A DNA stretch of 46,380 nucleotides, taken from Prevotella sp. Its GTDB lineage: Bacteria > Bacteroidota > Bacteroidia > Bacteroidales > Bacteroidaceae. Of the stretch, positions 33,313 through 42,034 are shown in pieces. The DNA lies in assembly GCA_017483805.1 (NCBI GenBank), contig JAFUUL010000040.1, positions 1 to 46,380 on the forward strand, given 5' to 3'. The first letter of the stretch is position 1. Each line of letters opens with the position of its first letter. A program made the translations under genes and the position numbers. Below the pieces are notes generated by a model that saw only the letters and a program-made list of their open reading frames with translations, did not search any database and had not been told where the DNA came from.

Positions 33313-36080
33313 TAATGTGCCTCCAGCCAATTGCTGCCAAAGCCCGAGTCGGCCACGAGGGGCACCTTCATTTCGAAGGCTCCCTGCATCTCTTCGAGCA
33401 CGATGCGCTCTACCTGATCCTTTTCCTCTGGATAGACAGAGAAGTTCAGTTCGTCGTGCACCTGCAGAATCATTTTCGAACGGATGCCCTCTTTGCGGAA
33501 GCGTTCAAAGATGCGGATCATGGCCACCTTGATGATGTCGGCAGCAGTGCCTTGAATGGGGGCGTTGATGGCATTTCGCTCTGCGAAGCCGCGCACGGTG
33601 GCGTTCTGGCTGTTGATGTCGGGCAGATAGCGGCGACGGCCGAAGAGGGTAGTGACGTAGCCTTTCTGGCGAGCCACCTGCTTCGAACGCTCCATGTAGT
33701 CGTGCACCTGAGGGAAGGTCTGGAAGTAGCCGTCGATGAGCATCTTGGCCTCTTCGCGGGGTATGTCGAGCCGCTCGGCCAATCCGAAGACGGTGATGCC
33801 GTAGATGATGCCGAAGTTAGCCCGCTTCGACTTCGTGCGCTCGTCGCGCGTTACCTCTTCTATAGGTTTCTTGTAGATGTTGGCAGCGGTGGCCGCATGC
33901 AGATCGTGACCTTCGCGGAAGACACGAATCATGTTTTCGTCCTCAGAGAGGTGGGCCATCACGCGTAGTTCTATCTGACTGTAATCTGCTGAAAAAAACA
34001 GACATCCTGGCTCAGGCACGAATGCCTTGCGAATCTCCTTGCCGTCTTCGCCGCGGATGGGAATGTTCTGCAGATTCGGATCTGACGAAGAGAGTCTGCC
34101 TGTGGCCGTGATGGTTTGGTTGAACGAGGTGTGGATATGACCCGTGCGTGGATTGATCAGTTTGGGAAGGGCATCGATGTAGGTGCCGATGAGTTTCTTC
34201 AAACCTCTGTGTTCCAGAATGTCAGCCACTATTTCGTGCTTATTCTTCAGTTGCTGCAGCACTTCCTCGCTGGTCACGTACTGGCCCGTCTTGGTCTTCT
34301 TGGCCTTTTCCACAATCTTCAGTCGGTCGAACAGAATTTCGCCTACCTGCTTGGGCGAGGCAATGTTGAAGGGCTGTCCGGCCAGTTCGTAGATGCGGGC
34401 CTCAATTTCGTTCATGCGGTCAGTCAAAACTTTTGACGTTTCCTTCAGCGATTCCGTGTCGAGACAGACGCCGTTCATCTCCATTTCGGCCAGCACTGGC
34501 ATCAGCGGCATCTCGATGTCAAAGAAGAGTCGTTCGCACTCGTGCTTCTTCAGTTCGGGCTCCAGTCGGTTCTTCAACTGCAGGGTGATGTCGGCATCCT
34601 CGCAGGCGTACTCATAGACTTCGGTAGGGGAGAGGTCGCGCATCGAACGCTGGTTCTTCCCCTTCGGCCCGATGAGTTCGTCGATGTGCACCGTCTGATA
34701 GTTCAGATAGATCTCGGCCATATAGTCCATGTTGTGGCGCAATTCGGGTTGGATGAGATAGTGGGCAATCATGGTGTCCCACATGGGGCCCTGCAATCGA
34801 ATGTTATAGTTTCTTAAAACTTCTAAATCGTACTTCAGGTTCTGTCCGATCTTCAGAATAGAGGGGTCTTCATAGAGCGGTTTAAAGATGTTAACAATTC
34901 GCAACGCTTCTTCACGATTGGCCGGAATGGGCACGTAAAATGCCTTGTGTTCCTCGACAGAGAAACTCAAACCCACCAATTCGGCGTCGATGGGCTGCGT
35001 GGATGTGGTCTCTGTGTCTAGAACGAGAAAATCTTTTGTCCTGAAAAAGTCATATAGTTTTCGCAAATCTTCCTCATTTTCAATGAGTTTGTAGTCGTGA
35101 GCGGTCGTTTGAAGGCTCGCGAGATTTGAAAATTTTGGTTCTTCTGACCCCTCGGCTTCAAATTCTTCGAAGAGCGAGAGTTGAGAATTATCGGTTTTTG
35201 GCTTCTTTTCAGTTTTTTTAAGAACTCTGTTCGTCAGCGACTTAAATTCCAGTTCTGCGAAGAGTTCAGCCAGTTTTTCCTCGTCGGGCTCCTTGCGAGT
35301 CAGATCGTCGAGGTTCAGGTCGACGGGCACGTCGGTTCGGATGGTGGCCAGGAAGTACGATATACGGATATCCTCAACGTGCGATTCTACCTTCGTCTTC
35401 AGCGCACCCTTCAGTTCGCCGGTGCGACTGAGCAGTTCGTCCACCGAGTGGAAATCGGCAATGAGTTTGGAGGCGGTCTTTTCACCCACGCCTGGACAGC
35501 CAGGGAAGTTGTCGGCCGAGTCGCCCATCAGTGCCAGCAGGTCGATGACCTGGGGTGGGGTAGTGATGCCATATTTCGCACACACCTCCTGAGGGCCCAT
35601 CACCTCGTAGCCGCCGCCGTGTCGCGGACGGTAGATCCTGACCCGCTCGCTGACCAGTTGTCCGTAGTCTTTGTCGGGGGTCAGCATATAGGTCTCTATG
35701 CCCTCGATGGAATCAGCCTTTTTGGCCAGCGTGCCTATCACGTCGTCGGCCTCGAAACCGTCCACCTGGAGCACAGGGATGCGATAGGCCTCCAGCAGTT
35801 TTTTGATGATGGGCACGGCCTTGCGGATGTCCTCAGGCGTGGCCTCGCGCTGGGCTTTATAGGCAGGGAACTGCTCGCTGCGGAAGGTGGGGCCGTGGGG
35901 GTCGAAAGCCACTCCAAGATACTTGGGTTGCTCCTTTTCGATGACCTCCTGCAGAGTGTTCACAAAGCCGATGATGGCCGATGTGTTGAGACCCTTCGAA
36001 TTGATGCGCGGGTTCTTGATAAAGGCGTAGTACGACCTGTAAATCAGGGCATAAGCGTCGAGCAAAAAGAGTTTATCCAT
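33312..36080 (-). CDS. polA: DNA polymerase I
   Basis: A 922-residue three-domain polymerase for Okazaki-fragment processing and repair. The N-terminal 5'-nuclease holds LFLLDAYALIYRSYYAF and the H3TH region LMGDSADNFPGCPGVGEKTA. The 3'-5' exonuclease looks active: DxE in FLVLDTETTS, HNMDYMAEIYL, YACEDADITLQL. The polymerase domain has the palm motif FSADYSQIELRVMAHLSED, the finger helix RTKSKRANFGIIYG and MILQVHDELNF. The start is ATG 36080 (MDKLFLLDAY). Divergent from the prenyl synthase gene. Confidence 0.97.
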   Translation of the reverse strand: MDKLFLLDAYALIYRSYYAFIKNPRINSKGLNTSAIIGFVNTLQEVIEKEQPKYLGVAFDPHGPTFRSEQFPAYKAQREATPEDIRKAVPIIKKLLEAYRIPVLQVDGFEADDVIGTLAKKADSIEGIETYMLTPDKDYGQLVSERVRIYRPRHGGGYEVMGPQEVCAKYGITTPPQVIDLLALMGDSADNFPGCPGVGEKTASKLIADFHSVDELLSRTGELKGALKTKVESHVEDIRISYFLATIRTDVPVDLNLDDLTRKEPDEEKLAELFAELEFKSLTNRVLKKTEKKPKTDNSQLSLFEEFEAEGSEEPKFSNLASLQTTAHDYKLIENEEDLRKLYDFFRTKDFLVLDTETTSTQPIDAELVGLSFSVEEHKAFYVPIPANREEALRIVNIFKPLYEDPSILKIGQNLKYDLEVLRNYNIRLQGPMWDTMIAHYLIQPELRHNMDYMAEIYLNYQTVHIDELIGPKGKNQRSMRDLSPTEVYEYACEDADITLQLKNRLEPELKKHECERLFFDIEMPLMPVLAEMEMNGVCLDTESLKETSKVLTDRMNEIEARIYELAGQPFNIASPKQVGEILFDRLKIVEKAKKTKTGQYVTSEEVLQQLKNKHEIVADILEHRGLKKLIGTYIDALPKLINPRTGHIHTSFNQTITATGRLSSSDPNLQNIPIRGEDGKEIRKAFVPEPGCLFFSADYSQIELRVMAHLSEDENMIRVFREGHDLHAATAANIYKKPIEEVTRDERTKSKRANFGIIYGITVFGLAERLDIPREEAKMLIDGYFQTFPQVHDYMERSKQVARQKGYVTTLFGRRRYLPDINSQNATVRGFAERNAINAPIQGTAADIIKVAMIRIFERFRKEGIRSKMILQVHDELNFSVYPEEKDQVERIVLEEMQGAFEMKVPLVADSGFGSNWLEAH

Positions 36081-36123
36081 ACTATTTTCTGAATTTTCGT
36101 GTAAAATTACTAAAAATTTTTCC

Positions 36124-36137
36124 AATATCGCGATATT
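36124..36137. promoter_or_regulatory. Palindrome AATATCGCGATATT between polA and the prenyl synthase gene
   Basis: A 14-bp perfect palindrome just upstream of the -7 element TACTTTTG (36143-36150) of the rightward gene. Its position suits an operator, but no regulator is known. Confidence 0.35.
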
Positions 36138-36142
36138 TTCAC

Positions 36143-36150
36143 TACTTTTG
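36143..36150 (+). promoter_or_regulatory. -7 element TACTTTTG of the prenyl synthase gene
   Basis: TAnnTTTG match 17 bp before ATG 36168. Confidence 0.65.
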
Positions 36151-36167
36151 TATCAAAATTCTGAGAA

Positions 36168-37145
36168 ATGGACCAATTATCGCTCATCAAACGACCTATT
36201 GAACGCGAATTTAGCGAGTTTATTGACCAGTTCAACCAGTCACTGACGCACGGCGACCGGTTGCTCTCCGAGGTGCTGTCGCATATCAGGCAGCGCGGCG
36301 GCAAACGGATGCGTCCCATCCTGATGATGCTGATTGCGAAGAACTATGGGGGCGTGACGCAGGTGACGCAGAATGCGGCCATTGGGTTGGAGTTGCTGCA
36401 CACGGCATCGCTGGTTCACGACGATGTGGTGGACGAGAGCGAGGAGCGGCGCGGACAGGCCTCGGTGAACGCCACCTATAATAATAAGGCAGCCGTGCTG
36501 GTGGGCGATTTCATCCTTTCCACCGCATTGCTGCGTGTATCTTTCACCAACAATCAGCGCATCGTGGAGAACCTGGCACAACTGGGTCGTACGCTGGCTT
36601 CAGGCGAACTGCTGCAGTTGTGGAACATCAGCAACAAGGAAATCTCGGAAGACATCTATTATGAGGTGATTAAGCAGAAGACGGCCGTCCTCTTCGAGTC
36701 GTGTGCAGCCATCGGAGCTCTCTCGGCAGGTGCCTCTGACGCGGAGGTGGAGCAGGCGAGCCGCTTCGGACGAAACCTGGGCATCATGTTCCAGATTCGC
36801 GACGACATCTTCGACTATTACGACTCGAAAGAGATAGGCAAACCTACGGGCAACGATATGGCGGAGGGCAAGTTGACACTGCCTGTCATCTACGCCCTGA
36901 AGCATACGCCCTACGAGTCGATGCTCAACCTGGCCAAGAAGGTGAAGGCAGGCACCATCAATAGCGATGAAATCGCTGTTTTAGTGGAGTTTACGAAGCA
37001 GAATGGAGGCATCGAGTATGCCGAAAAGCGGATGGAGGATTTCCACGCCGAAGCGCTGAAATATCTGGATGAGTCGGTGGCCGACGACGGCATCCGACAG
37101 TCGCTGACGGCTTATCTCGATTACGTCATCAAGCGTAATAAATAG
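36168..37145 (+). CDS. Polyprenyl diphosphate synthase (long-chain type)
   Basis: A 325-residue trans-prenyltransferase. The first aspartate-rich motif is LVHDDVVDESEERRG, the second is FQIRDDIFDYYDSKEIGKP, and GGKRMRPILMMLIAK is the usual substrate-binding stretch. The residues before the first DDxxD (LLHTASLVHDD) have no bulky pair just upstream, which fits a long-chain (C35-C40) product for the menaquinone side chain; this is inference. It links to the fumarate reductase found further right through the menaquinone pool. Confidence 0.92.
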   Translation: MDQLSLIKRPIEREFSEFIDQFNQSLTHGDRLLSEVLSHIRQRGGKRMRPILMMLIAKNYGGVTQVTQNAAIGLELLHTASLVHDDVVDESEERRGQASVNATYNNKAAVLVGDFILSTALLRVSFTNNQRIVENLAQLGRTLASGELLQLWNISNKEISEDIYYEVIKQKTAVLFESCAAIGALSAGASDAEVEQASRFGRNLGIMFQIRDDIFDYYDSKEIGKPTGNDMAEGKLTLPVIYALKHTPYESMLNLAKKVKAGTINSDEIAVLVEFTKQNGGIEYAEKRMEDFHAEALKYLDESVADDGIRQSLTAYLDYVIKRNK

Positions 37146-37207
37146 GAAAATCTTACTTTTTTGCACATTTTATACCACTTTTTGATGGGCATTCCAAAAA
37201 AAATGTC

Positions 37208-37215
37208 TATCTTTG
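37208..37215 (+). promoter_or_regulatory. -7 element TATCTTTG of the VanZ-like gene
   Basis: TAnnTTTG match 18 bp before ATG 37234; it excludes the earlier in-frame start. Confidence 0.7.
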
Positions 37216-37233
37216 TGCCGTTTTCCAGTAACT

Positions 37234-37842
37234 ATGACAGATAGCAGAAAAAGAACATTCTACAAGTCGGCGACGGTGGCATTGGCACTGACGTGCGTAT
37301 TGATGTGCGGCTTGATGTACATCTCGTTCCGTCCTGACACGCTGAAAATGTTCCATTGGTTCAAGGTTTTCGGCCTGCTCGACTATCTGGAGGAACTGCA
37401 GCACAATCCCGCCCGCGTGCCTTCGTGGATGCTCTACAACCTGCCTGACGGCATCTGGCTCTTCGCCTACAGCATCCTGATCGGCTGCATCTGGAACTTC
37501 AAGATTCGCGACTGCTGGATGTTCATCCTCGTGATGCCTTTCATCTGCATTCCCCACGAGTTTCTGCAGGGTCTCGGCATCATGCACGGCACCTACGACC
37601 CTTCGGATGTGATGGCTTACCTGACCGCTATCGTCTGTGGATTCCTCTACATCTATTTGGTTCATTATCTGGCGTTTATGAACGTGGATAGGGTAGAGCG
37701 GCGGCGCACCAGCACTACCAAGTTGGTGTTGACTATGTTCTGTTTCTCGCTCTTCGTCCTGCTGGCCATAGGCAGCGATGACACCGTAGGCCGTATCAGT
37801 GCTTCGACCGGCGATGTCAACGCTATAGAAGAACTAAGATAG
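37234..37842 (+). CDS. VanZ-like integral membrane protein of unknown function
   Basis: A 202-residue protein with about five membrane segments (residues 13-33, 68-86, 93-110, 130-150, 170-188). The stretch IPHEFLQGLGIMHGTYDPSD followed by VMAYLTAIVCGF resembles the E-x-x-Q ... D-x-x-D ... G pattern of VanZ-type proteins, but the match is partial. No function can be assigned. It is a single gene with its own promoter, convergent to deoC with a 5-bp gap. Confidence 0.75.
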   Translation: MTDSRKRTFYKSATVALALTCVLMCGLMYISFRPDTLKMFHWFKVFGLLDYLEELQHNPARVPSWMLYNLPDGIWLFAYSILIGCIWNFKIRDCWMFILVMPFICIPHEFLQGLGIMHGTYDPSDVMAYLTAIVCGFLYIYLVHYLAFMNVDRVERRRTSTTKLVLTMFCFSLFVLLAIGSDDTVGRISASTGDVNAIEELR

Positions 37843-37847
37843 TGAAA

Positions 37848-38738
37848 CTAGAAGAACTTCACTTCCTCACCAACCACCTCGCTCAGCAGGAGGTTTGCAA
37901 GTCTGGAAGTGCCCATGCGGAACCACTTGTTGGTCAGCCATTTATCGCCCAGAACTTCTTTCACAATCGTGTAGTAGATCAGGGCGTCCATCACGCTGTT
38001 CAGACCGCCAGCAGGCTTGAAACCAATCTGGATGCCCGTCTGCTCGTAGTACTCCTTGATGGCCTGACACATCACGTAGGCGGCCTCTGGTGTGGCTGCA
38101 GGCTCCAGTTTGCCCGTAGAGGTCTTGATGTAGTCGCCGCCGGCATACATCGACAGGATAGAGGCCGTCTTGATGTTCTTGGCCGTCTTCAGACAGCCGG
38201 TCTCCAAAATTACCTTCATGTCTTTCTCGCCGCAGGCTTCCTTCTGCTGCTGAATCTCGTCGACCACCGTCTCGTAGTCGCCCTCCAGGAAGGCGCCCAC
38301 GTTCATCACGATGTCAATCTCCGTAGCACCGTCCTTCACGGCCAGCGAGGTCTCTACGGTCTTCACCTCGATGAGCGACTGACTGCTGGGGAAACTGCCT
38401 GATACACAGGCTACTTCCACGCCTTCCACTTCCAGCGTCTCGCTGACCACCTTGGCGAACTTAGGATAGACGCAGATGGTGGCCACGTGGGGTAGGGTGG
38501 GGTAGGCCTCTTCAAACTGGTTCACCTTCTCCGTGAAGGCCATCACGCTCGTCTCTGAGTCGGTGGTCTTCAGGGTGGTCAGTTCCACGCTGCCCATCAG
38601 GAATTTCTTCACCTCGGGGGTGTCGTTTTCGTGCACTTTCTCCGCAATGATCTGCTTCACTGCTTCCTTCACGGCCTCGTCGCTGATTTCGAGATCATAC
38701 TTGCTGAGCACCTGCTCAATTTTGCTGATTTCTGCCAT
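37848..38738 (-). CDS. deoC: Deoxyribose-phosphate aldolase
   Basis: A 296-residue class I aldolase that splits 2-deoxyribose-5-phosphate to glyceraldehyde-3-phosphate and acetaldehyde in nucleoside breakdown. The Schiff-base lysine lies in GDYIKTSTGK, the second active-site lysine in IGFKPAGGL, and the acid residue in IDIVMNVGAF. It is longer than E. coli DeoC (about 260) through an N-terminal helical extension. It follows the MazG-like gene by 5 bp. Confidence 0.94.
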   Translation of the reverse strand: MAEISKIEQVLSKYDLEISDEAVKEAVKQIIAEKVHENDTPEVKKFLMGSVELTTLKTTDSETSVMAFTEKVNQFEEAYPTLPHVATICVYPKFAKVVSETLEVEGVEVACVSGSFPSSQSLIEVKTVETSLAVKDGATEIDIVMNVGAFLEGDYETVVDEIQQQKEACGEKDMKVILETGCLKTAKNIKTASILSMYAGGDYIKTSTGKLEPAATPEAAYVMCQAIKEYYEQTGIQIGFKPAGGLNSVMDALIYYTIVKEVLGDKWLTNKWFRMGTSRLANLLLSEVVGEEVKFF

Positions 38739-38743
38739 AGTAA

Positions 38744-39091
38744 TTATGCTTTAAGTTTAGGGTTTGCAATATGTCTTAGTGAGTCTCTATTGGTCTTTTT
38801 TTCCAGATTTTTCCTCAGTTCCTCCGTCAGGTCGACGCCCGTCTGATTGGCCAGGCACAACAGCACCCAGAGCACGTCGGCCATCTCGTCGCCCAGGGCC
38901 TTCTGTCCGTTGTCTTCGCGGCGCGGATCGCTGGCCTTCCACGATTGTTCGCCGTATCTGCGGGCGATGATCTTGGCCAGTTCGCCCACTTCCTCGGTCA
39001 GGACGGCCATATTCGTCAGTTCGCTGAAATAGCGCACACCATACTCCTTAATCCACTCATCTACAGCCCTTTGTGCTTCTTCTATCGTCAT
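38744..39091 (-). CDS. MazG-like nucleotide pyrophosphohydrolase
   Basis: A 115-residue all-alpha NTP pyrophosphatase. The metal-binding helices are VLTEEVGELAKIIARRYGE (EExxE) and ALGDEMADVLWVLLCLANQ (ExxD). Such enzymes remove abnormal or excess NTPs; the substrate is not shown. It lies between dtd and deoC and is probably co-transcribed with them. Confidence 0.9.
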   Translation of the reverse strand: MTIEEAQRAVDEWIKEYGVRYFSELTNMAVLTEEVGELAKIIARRYGEQSWKASDPRREDNGQKALGDEMADVLWVLLCLANQTGVDLTEELRKNLEKKTNRDSLRHIANPKLKA

Positions 39092-39110
39092 TTTTATTTG
39101 TTTCTATCCT

Positions 39111-39141
39111 TTCCTCTCCTTGGGAGGGGAAGGGGAGAGGT
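39111..39141. repeat. GC-rich element arm in the dtd/mazG-like spacer (copy D)
   Basis: CCTCTCCTTGGGAGGGGAAG then GGGAGAGG resembles the reverse complement of copy A1 in the adaptor gene. Confidence 0.6.
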
Positions 39142-39143
39142 TC

Positions 39144-39596
39144 TTATTCCTTGTTTTTCGTGTCCATACAGATGGTTACAGGCCCGTCGTTCAGCAGTTC
39201 CACCTTCATGTCGGCCCCAAATTCGCCTGTGCCTACAGGCTTTCCGATGGCTTCTGAAAGTTGCTGGCAGAAGGCCTCATAGAGCGGAATCGAGTGCTCA
39301 TGGCTGCCGGCACGGAACCACGACGGGCGGTTGCCCTTCTTGTAGGAGGCGTAGAGCGTGAACTGGCTGACCACCAAGGCCTCTCCGCCGATGTCCTGAA
39401 TGGAGCGGTTCATCACGTGGTTCTCTTCGTCGAAGACCCTCAGGTTCGCAATCTTCTTCACCAGCCACTCTACATCCTCCATAGTGTCTTCGTCGCACAC
39501 CCCCAGCAGCACCAGCAATCCCTCACTGATGGCCGCCTTCACTCGCCCCTCGATGGTGACGCTGGCATGACTTACTCTCTGTATGACTGCTCTCAT
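39144..39596 (-). CDS. dtd: D-aminoacyl-tRNA deacylase
   Basis: A 150-residue homodimeric enzyme that frees tRNA from wrongly attached D-amino acids. It starts MRAVIQRVSHASVTIEG, has the active-site VVSQFTLYASYKKGNRPSW and the cross-subunit Gly-cisPro motif seen as GEFGADMKVELLNDGPVTI. The start is ATG 39596; the promoter element TACCTTTG lies 13 bp upstream. First gene of dtd - mazG-like - deoC. Confidence 0.95.
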   Translation of the reverse strand: MRAVIQRVSHASVTIEGRVKAAISEGLLVLLGVCDEDTMEDVEWLVKKIANLRVFDEENHVMNRSIQDIGGEALVVSQFTLYASYKKGNRPSWFRAGSHEHSIPLYEAFCQQLSEAIGKPVGTGEFGADMKVELLNDGPVTICMDTKNKE

Positions 39597-39609
39597 CGTT
39601 ATTTTTTTG

Positions 39610-39617
39610 CAAAGGTA
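39610..39617 (-). promoter_or_regulatory. -7 element TACCTTTG of the dtd operon
   Basis: TAnnTTTG match 13 bp before ATG 39596. Confidence 0.7.
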
Positions 39618-39704
39618 CAACTTTATTCTGAATCCTCCAAATTTCCGTTGCTCATTTCAGCGTTTTTTGCTCCCGCAGAAGGCGTTTTTCCTTCCTCCGT
39701 CTGT

Positions 39705-39812
39705 TATGAGTCGTTCCGCTGGGAACTTCGTGCCATTCCAACGTCACTTTACGTCCTAAAGTGCCATACTTTACCCCGCTAAAGTACTATTCCTTACTCC
39801 CTAAATTGCCAT
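39705..39812. repeat. Degenerate relative of the 128-bp palindromic element
   Basis: The part at 39781-39812 (AAAGTACTATTCCTTACTCC onward) matches the right-centre of the 20567-20694 element at about 28 of 32 positions; the left part (GTCGTTCCGC, GTGCCATTCC) is more diverged. It lies in the 530-bp gap between dtd and uvrC. From 39815 to 39965 I see nothing further in this gap. Confidence 0.65.
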
Positions 39813-39969
39813 TGCTATGAGCCGTAAATGACGTTCGAATCACCAGTAGGTGGCGTTTTGCATCCCAATTCGCTGGCAAAGACACGCACTTTAGGTTGCG
39901 GTTCACGAATGTTTTTGGGAAAAAGTTGTAGTTTTCAGTTACAAGTGCTGGTGTCCTCGCGGTCATTTT

Positions 39970-40101
39970 GGTCATTTGGTCATTATGTCAAAATCGATTT
40001 CAAGTGTCAAATGTAACAATTATAATAATAAATATATATATTTATTATTATAATCAATAAAATTATACTTCAAAATGATTTTGACAAATGACCATTTGAC
40101 C
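39970..40101. repeat. 132-bp AT-rich palindromic element with a 36-bp perfect centre
   Basis: The centre 40019-40054 is a perfect 36-bp palindrome (ATTATAATAATAAATATA and its complement). The outer parts GGTCATTTGGTCATT...TGTCAAAATC and GATTTTGACAAATGACCATTTGACC also pair with few mismatches. The element would form a long hairpin between dtd and uvrC. Confidence 0.85.
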
Positions 40102-40126
40102 ACTTTTTGGCTACTTGGTGTCGCAC

Positions 40127-41986
40127 TTACTCATTCTCTTCGGTGGGTTCTTCTGACTTTACTGCGGAGTGGAAATGTGCATACACGATTTCAGCCTTTG
40201 CCTGGCCAATGAGACCAGCAAGCGTAGACATTTCTGCCTCGCTGATCCTGCGAACCGATTTGAGGGCATTTAGAAGCCCGTCACGCGTTTTCGGGCCGAT
40301 GCCTGGTATATTGTCCAGTTCGGAGTGCAGAGCGCGCTTAGAACGCTTTTCTCGATGAAATGTGATGGCGAAGCGGTGCACCTCGTCCTGCAGTTGGGTC
40401 AGCACGTGGAAGAGTTCCGAGTCGGTCTTCAATCCGATCACTCGCGGCGGGAATCCATAGAGCAGTTCGTTGGTACGATGGCGGTCGTCCTTGGCCAGGC
40501 CTGCGATGGGGATGTCCAGGTTCAGTTCGTCCTGAATCACCTCCCTGATCACCTCCATCTGTCCCTTTCCGCCGTCGGCCACGATGAGGTCGGGCAGCGG
40601 CTGCTCTTCTTCCAGGAGGCGTCTGTATCGCCTCGACACCACCTCCTTCATCGACGCATAGTCGTCCGGACCCTCCACGGTCTTGATGTTATACCGCTTG
40701 TAGTCGCGCTTCGAGGGCTTCATTTTCTTGAATACCACGCAGGCCGCCACGGCATCGGTGCCGGATATGTTCGAGTTGTCGAAGCACTCTATCTGATAGG
40801 GCATCTTGGGCAGGCCCAGTTTGTCCTGCAGTTCCTTCATCAGCCGTACCTGTTTCTGCTCCGGATTGAGTTTTTCGGCCTGTTTCAGGCGGTCGAATTT
40901 ATACTGTTTTCCGTTCATCACCGACAGGTCGAGCAGGGTCTTCTTGTCGCCTCTCTGGGGGATGGTGAAGGTCACGTTTTCCAGTTCCATCTCCGGCTCG
41001 AAAGGCACCACAATCTCCCTGGAATTGCTCTTGAACCGCTCGCGCATCTCTACGATGCCCAGTTGCAGCAGTTCCACTTCCGACTCGTTCAGGCGCTTCT
41101 TGTATTCGAACGTGAACGACTGGTTGATGGCCCCATTCGAGACGTGGATATAGTTGATGTAGGCCGTCTTTTCGTCGCTGGTGATGGAGAAGACATCGAT
41201 GTTGTCGATGGTGTGGCTGACCACCTCGCTGCGGCTCACAAACGAGTCTATCAACAGGTATTTGCGCTTCACTTCCTCGGCCTCCTCGAAGCGCAGTTCC
41301 TCGGCCAGTTGCTGCATCTCCTCACGCATCTCTCGCAGTATCTGTCGGGTGTTACCTTTCAGTATCTCGCGCGCCTGCATGATGTTCTTCTGATAGTCCT
41401 CGTAGGTCTGCTTGGCCACGCACGGCCCGTAGCAGTTCTTGATGTGGTACTCCAGGCAGACGTGATATTTCTTGTCCGCCACGCCCTCCTTCGTCATCGG
41501 CTGCCGACAGGTGCGCGGGTGGTAGAGTTTGTTGATCAGTTCCAGCACGGCATACATCGATGAGATGTGAGAGTAGGGGCCGTAGTACGTGCCCCATTTC
41601 TTGTTAATGGTGCGCGTCTTGAAGATGCGAGGGAAGGGTTCGTTAGTCACGCAGATGCTGGGGTAGGTTTTGCCGTCCTTCAGCAGTACGTTGTACCGCG
41701 GATTGTATTTCTTGATGAGTTCGTTCTCCAGCAGTAGGGCATCCTCCTCCGTGTTGACCACGGTGTAGGAGATGTCGCGAATCTTGCTGACCAGCACCTT
41801 CGTTTTGAAGCGGTCTACCTCCGTGTGGAAGTACGACGAAACTCGCGCCTTGAGATTCTTCGCCTTCCCCACGTAGATGATGGTACCCGTCTCGTCGTAG
41901 TACTGGTAACTGCCAGGCTTCTCCGGCAGCCGTGCCACGATGCCCTTCAGATACGCCAGTCGTTTCTCGTTCTCTTCCTTCGTCAT
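40127..41986 (-). CDS. uvrC: Excinuclease ABC subunit C
   Basis: A 619-residue nucleotide excision repair nuclease. It has the N-terminal GIY-YIG domain (GSYQYYDETGTIIYVGKAKN), the UvrB-binding UVR motif (LAEELRFEEAEEVKRK), the RNase H-like 5' nuclease half (IECFDNSNISGTDAVAACVV, LIVADGGKGQM) and tandem helix-hairpin-helix units (LDNIPGIGPKTRDGLLNAL). Length is normal. It lies 48 bp downstream of apt, with a parS-like site in that gap. Confidence 0.96.
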   Translation of the reverse strand: MTKEENEKRLAYLKGIVARLPEKPGSYQYYDETGTIIYVGKAKNLKARVSSYFHTEVDRFKTKVLVSKIRDISYTVVNTEEDALLLENELIKKYNPRYNVLLKDGKTYPSICVTNEPFPRIFKTRTINKKWGTYYGPYSHISSMYAVLELINKLYHPRTCRQPMTKEGVADKKYHVCLEYHIKNCYGPCVAKQTYEDYQKNIMQAREILKGNTRQILREMREEMQQLAEELRFEEAEEVKRKYLLIDSFVSRSEVVSHTIDNIDVFSITSDEKTAYINYIHVSNGAINQSFTFEYKKRLNESEVELLQLGIVEMRERFKSNSREIVVPFEPEMELENVTFTIPQRGDKKTLLDLSVMNGKQYKFDRLKQAEKLNPEQKQVRLMKELQDKLGLPKMPYQIECFDNSNISGTDAVAACVVFKKMKPSKRDYKRYNIKTVEGPDDYASMKEVVSRRYRRLLEEEQPLPDLIVADGGKGQMEVIREVIQDELNLDIPIAGLAKDDRHRTNELLYGFPPRVIGLKTDSELFHVLTQLQDEVHRFAITFHREKRSKRALHSELDNIPGIGPKTRDGLLNALKSVRRISEAEMSTLAGLIGQAKAEIVYAHFHSAVKSEEPTEENE

Positions 41987-42018
41987 TTCCCTTTGCTTAC
42001 AGGTGTTTCGCGAGTTTT

Positions 42019-42034
42019 CGTTTCACGTGAAACA
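42019..42034. promoter_or_regulatory. parS-like site 1
   Basis: CGTTTCACGTGAAACA matches the broadly conserved ParB-binding consensus TGTTnCACGTGAAACA at 15 of 16 positions. It lies in the apt-uvrC spacer. Confidence 0.7.
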
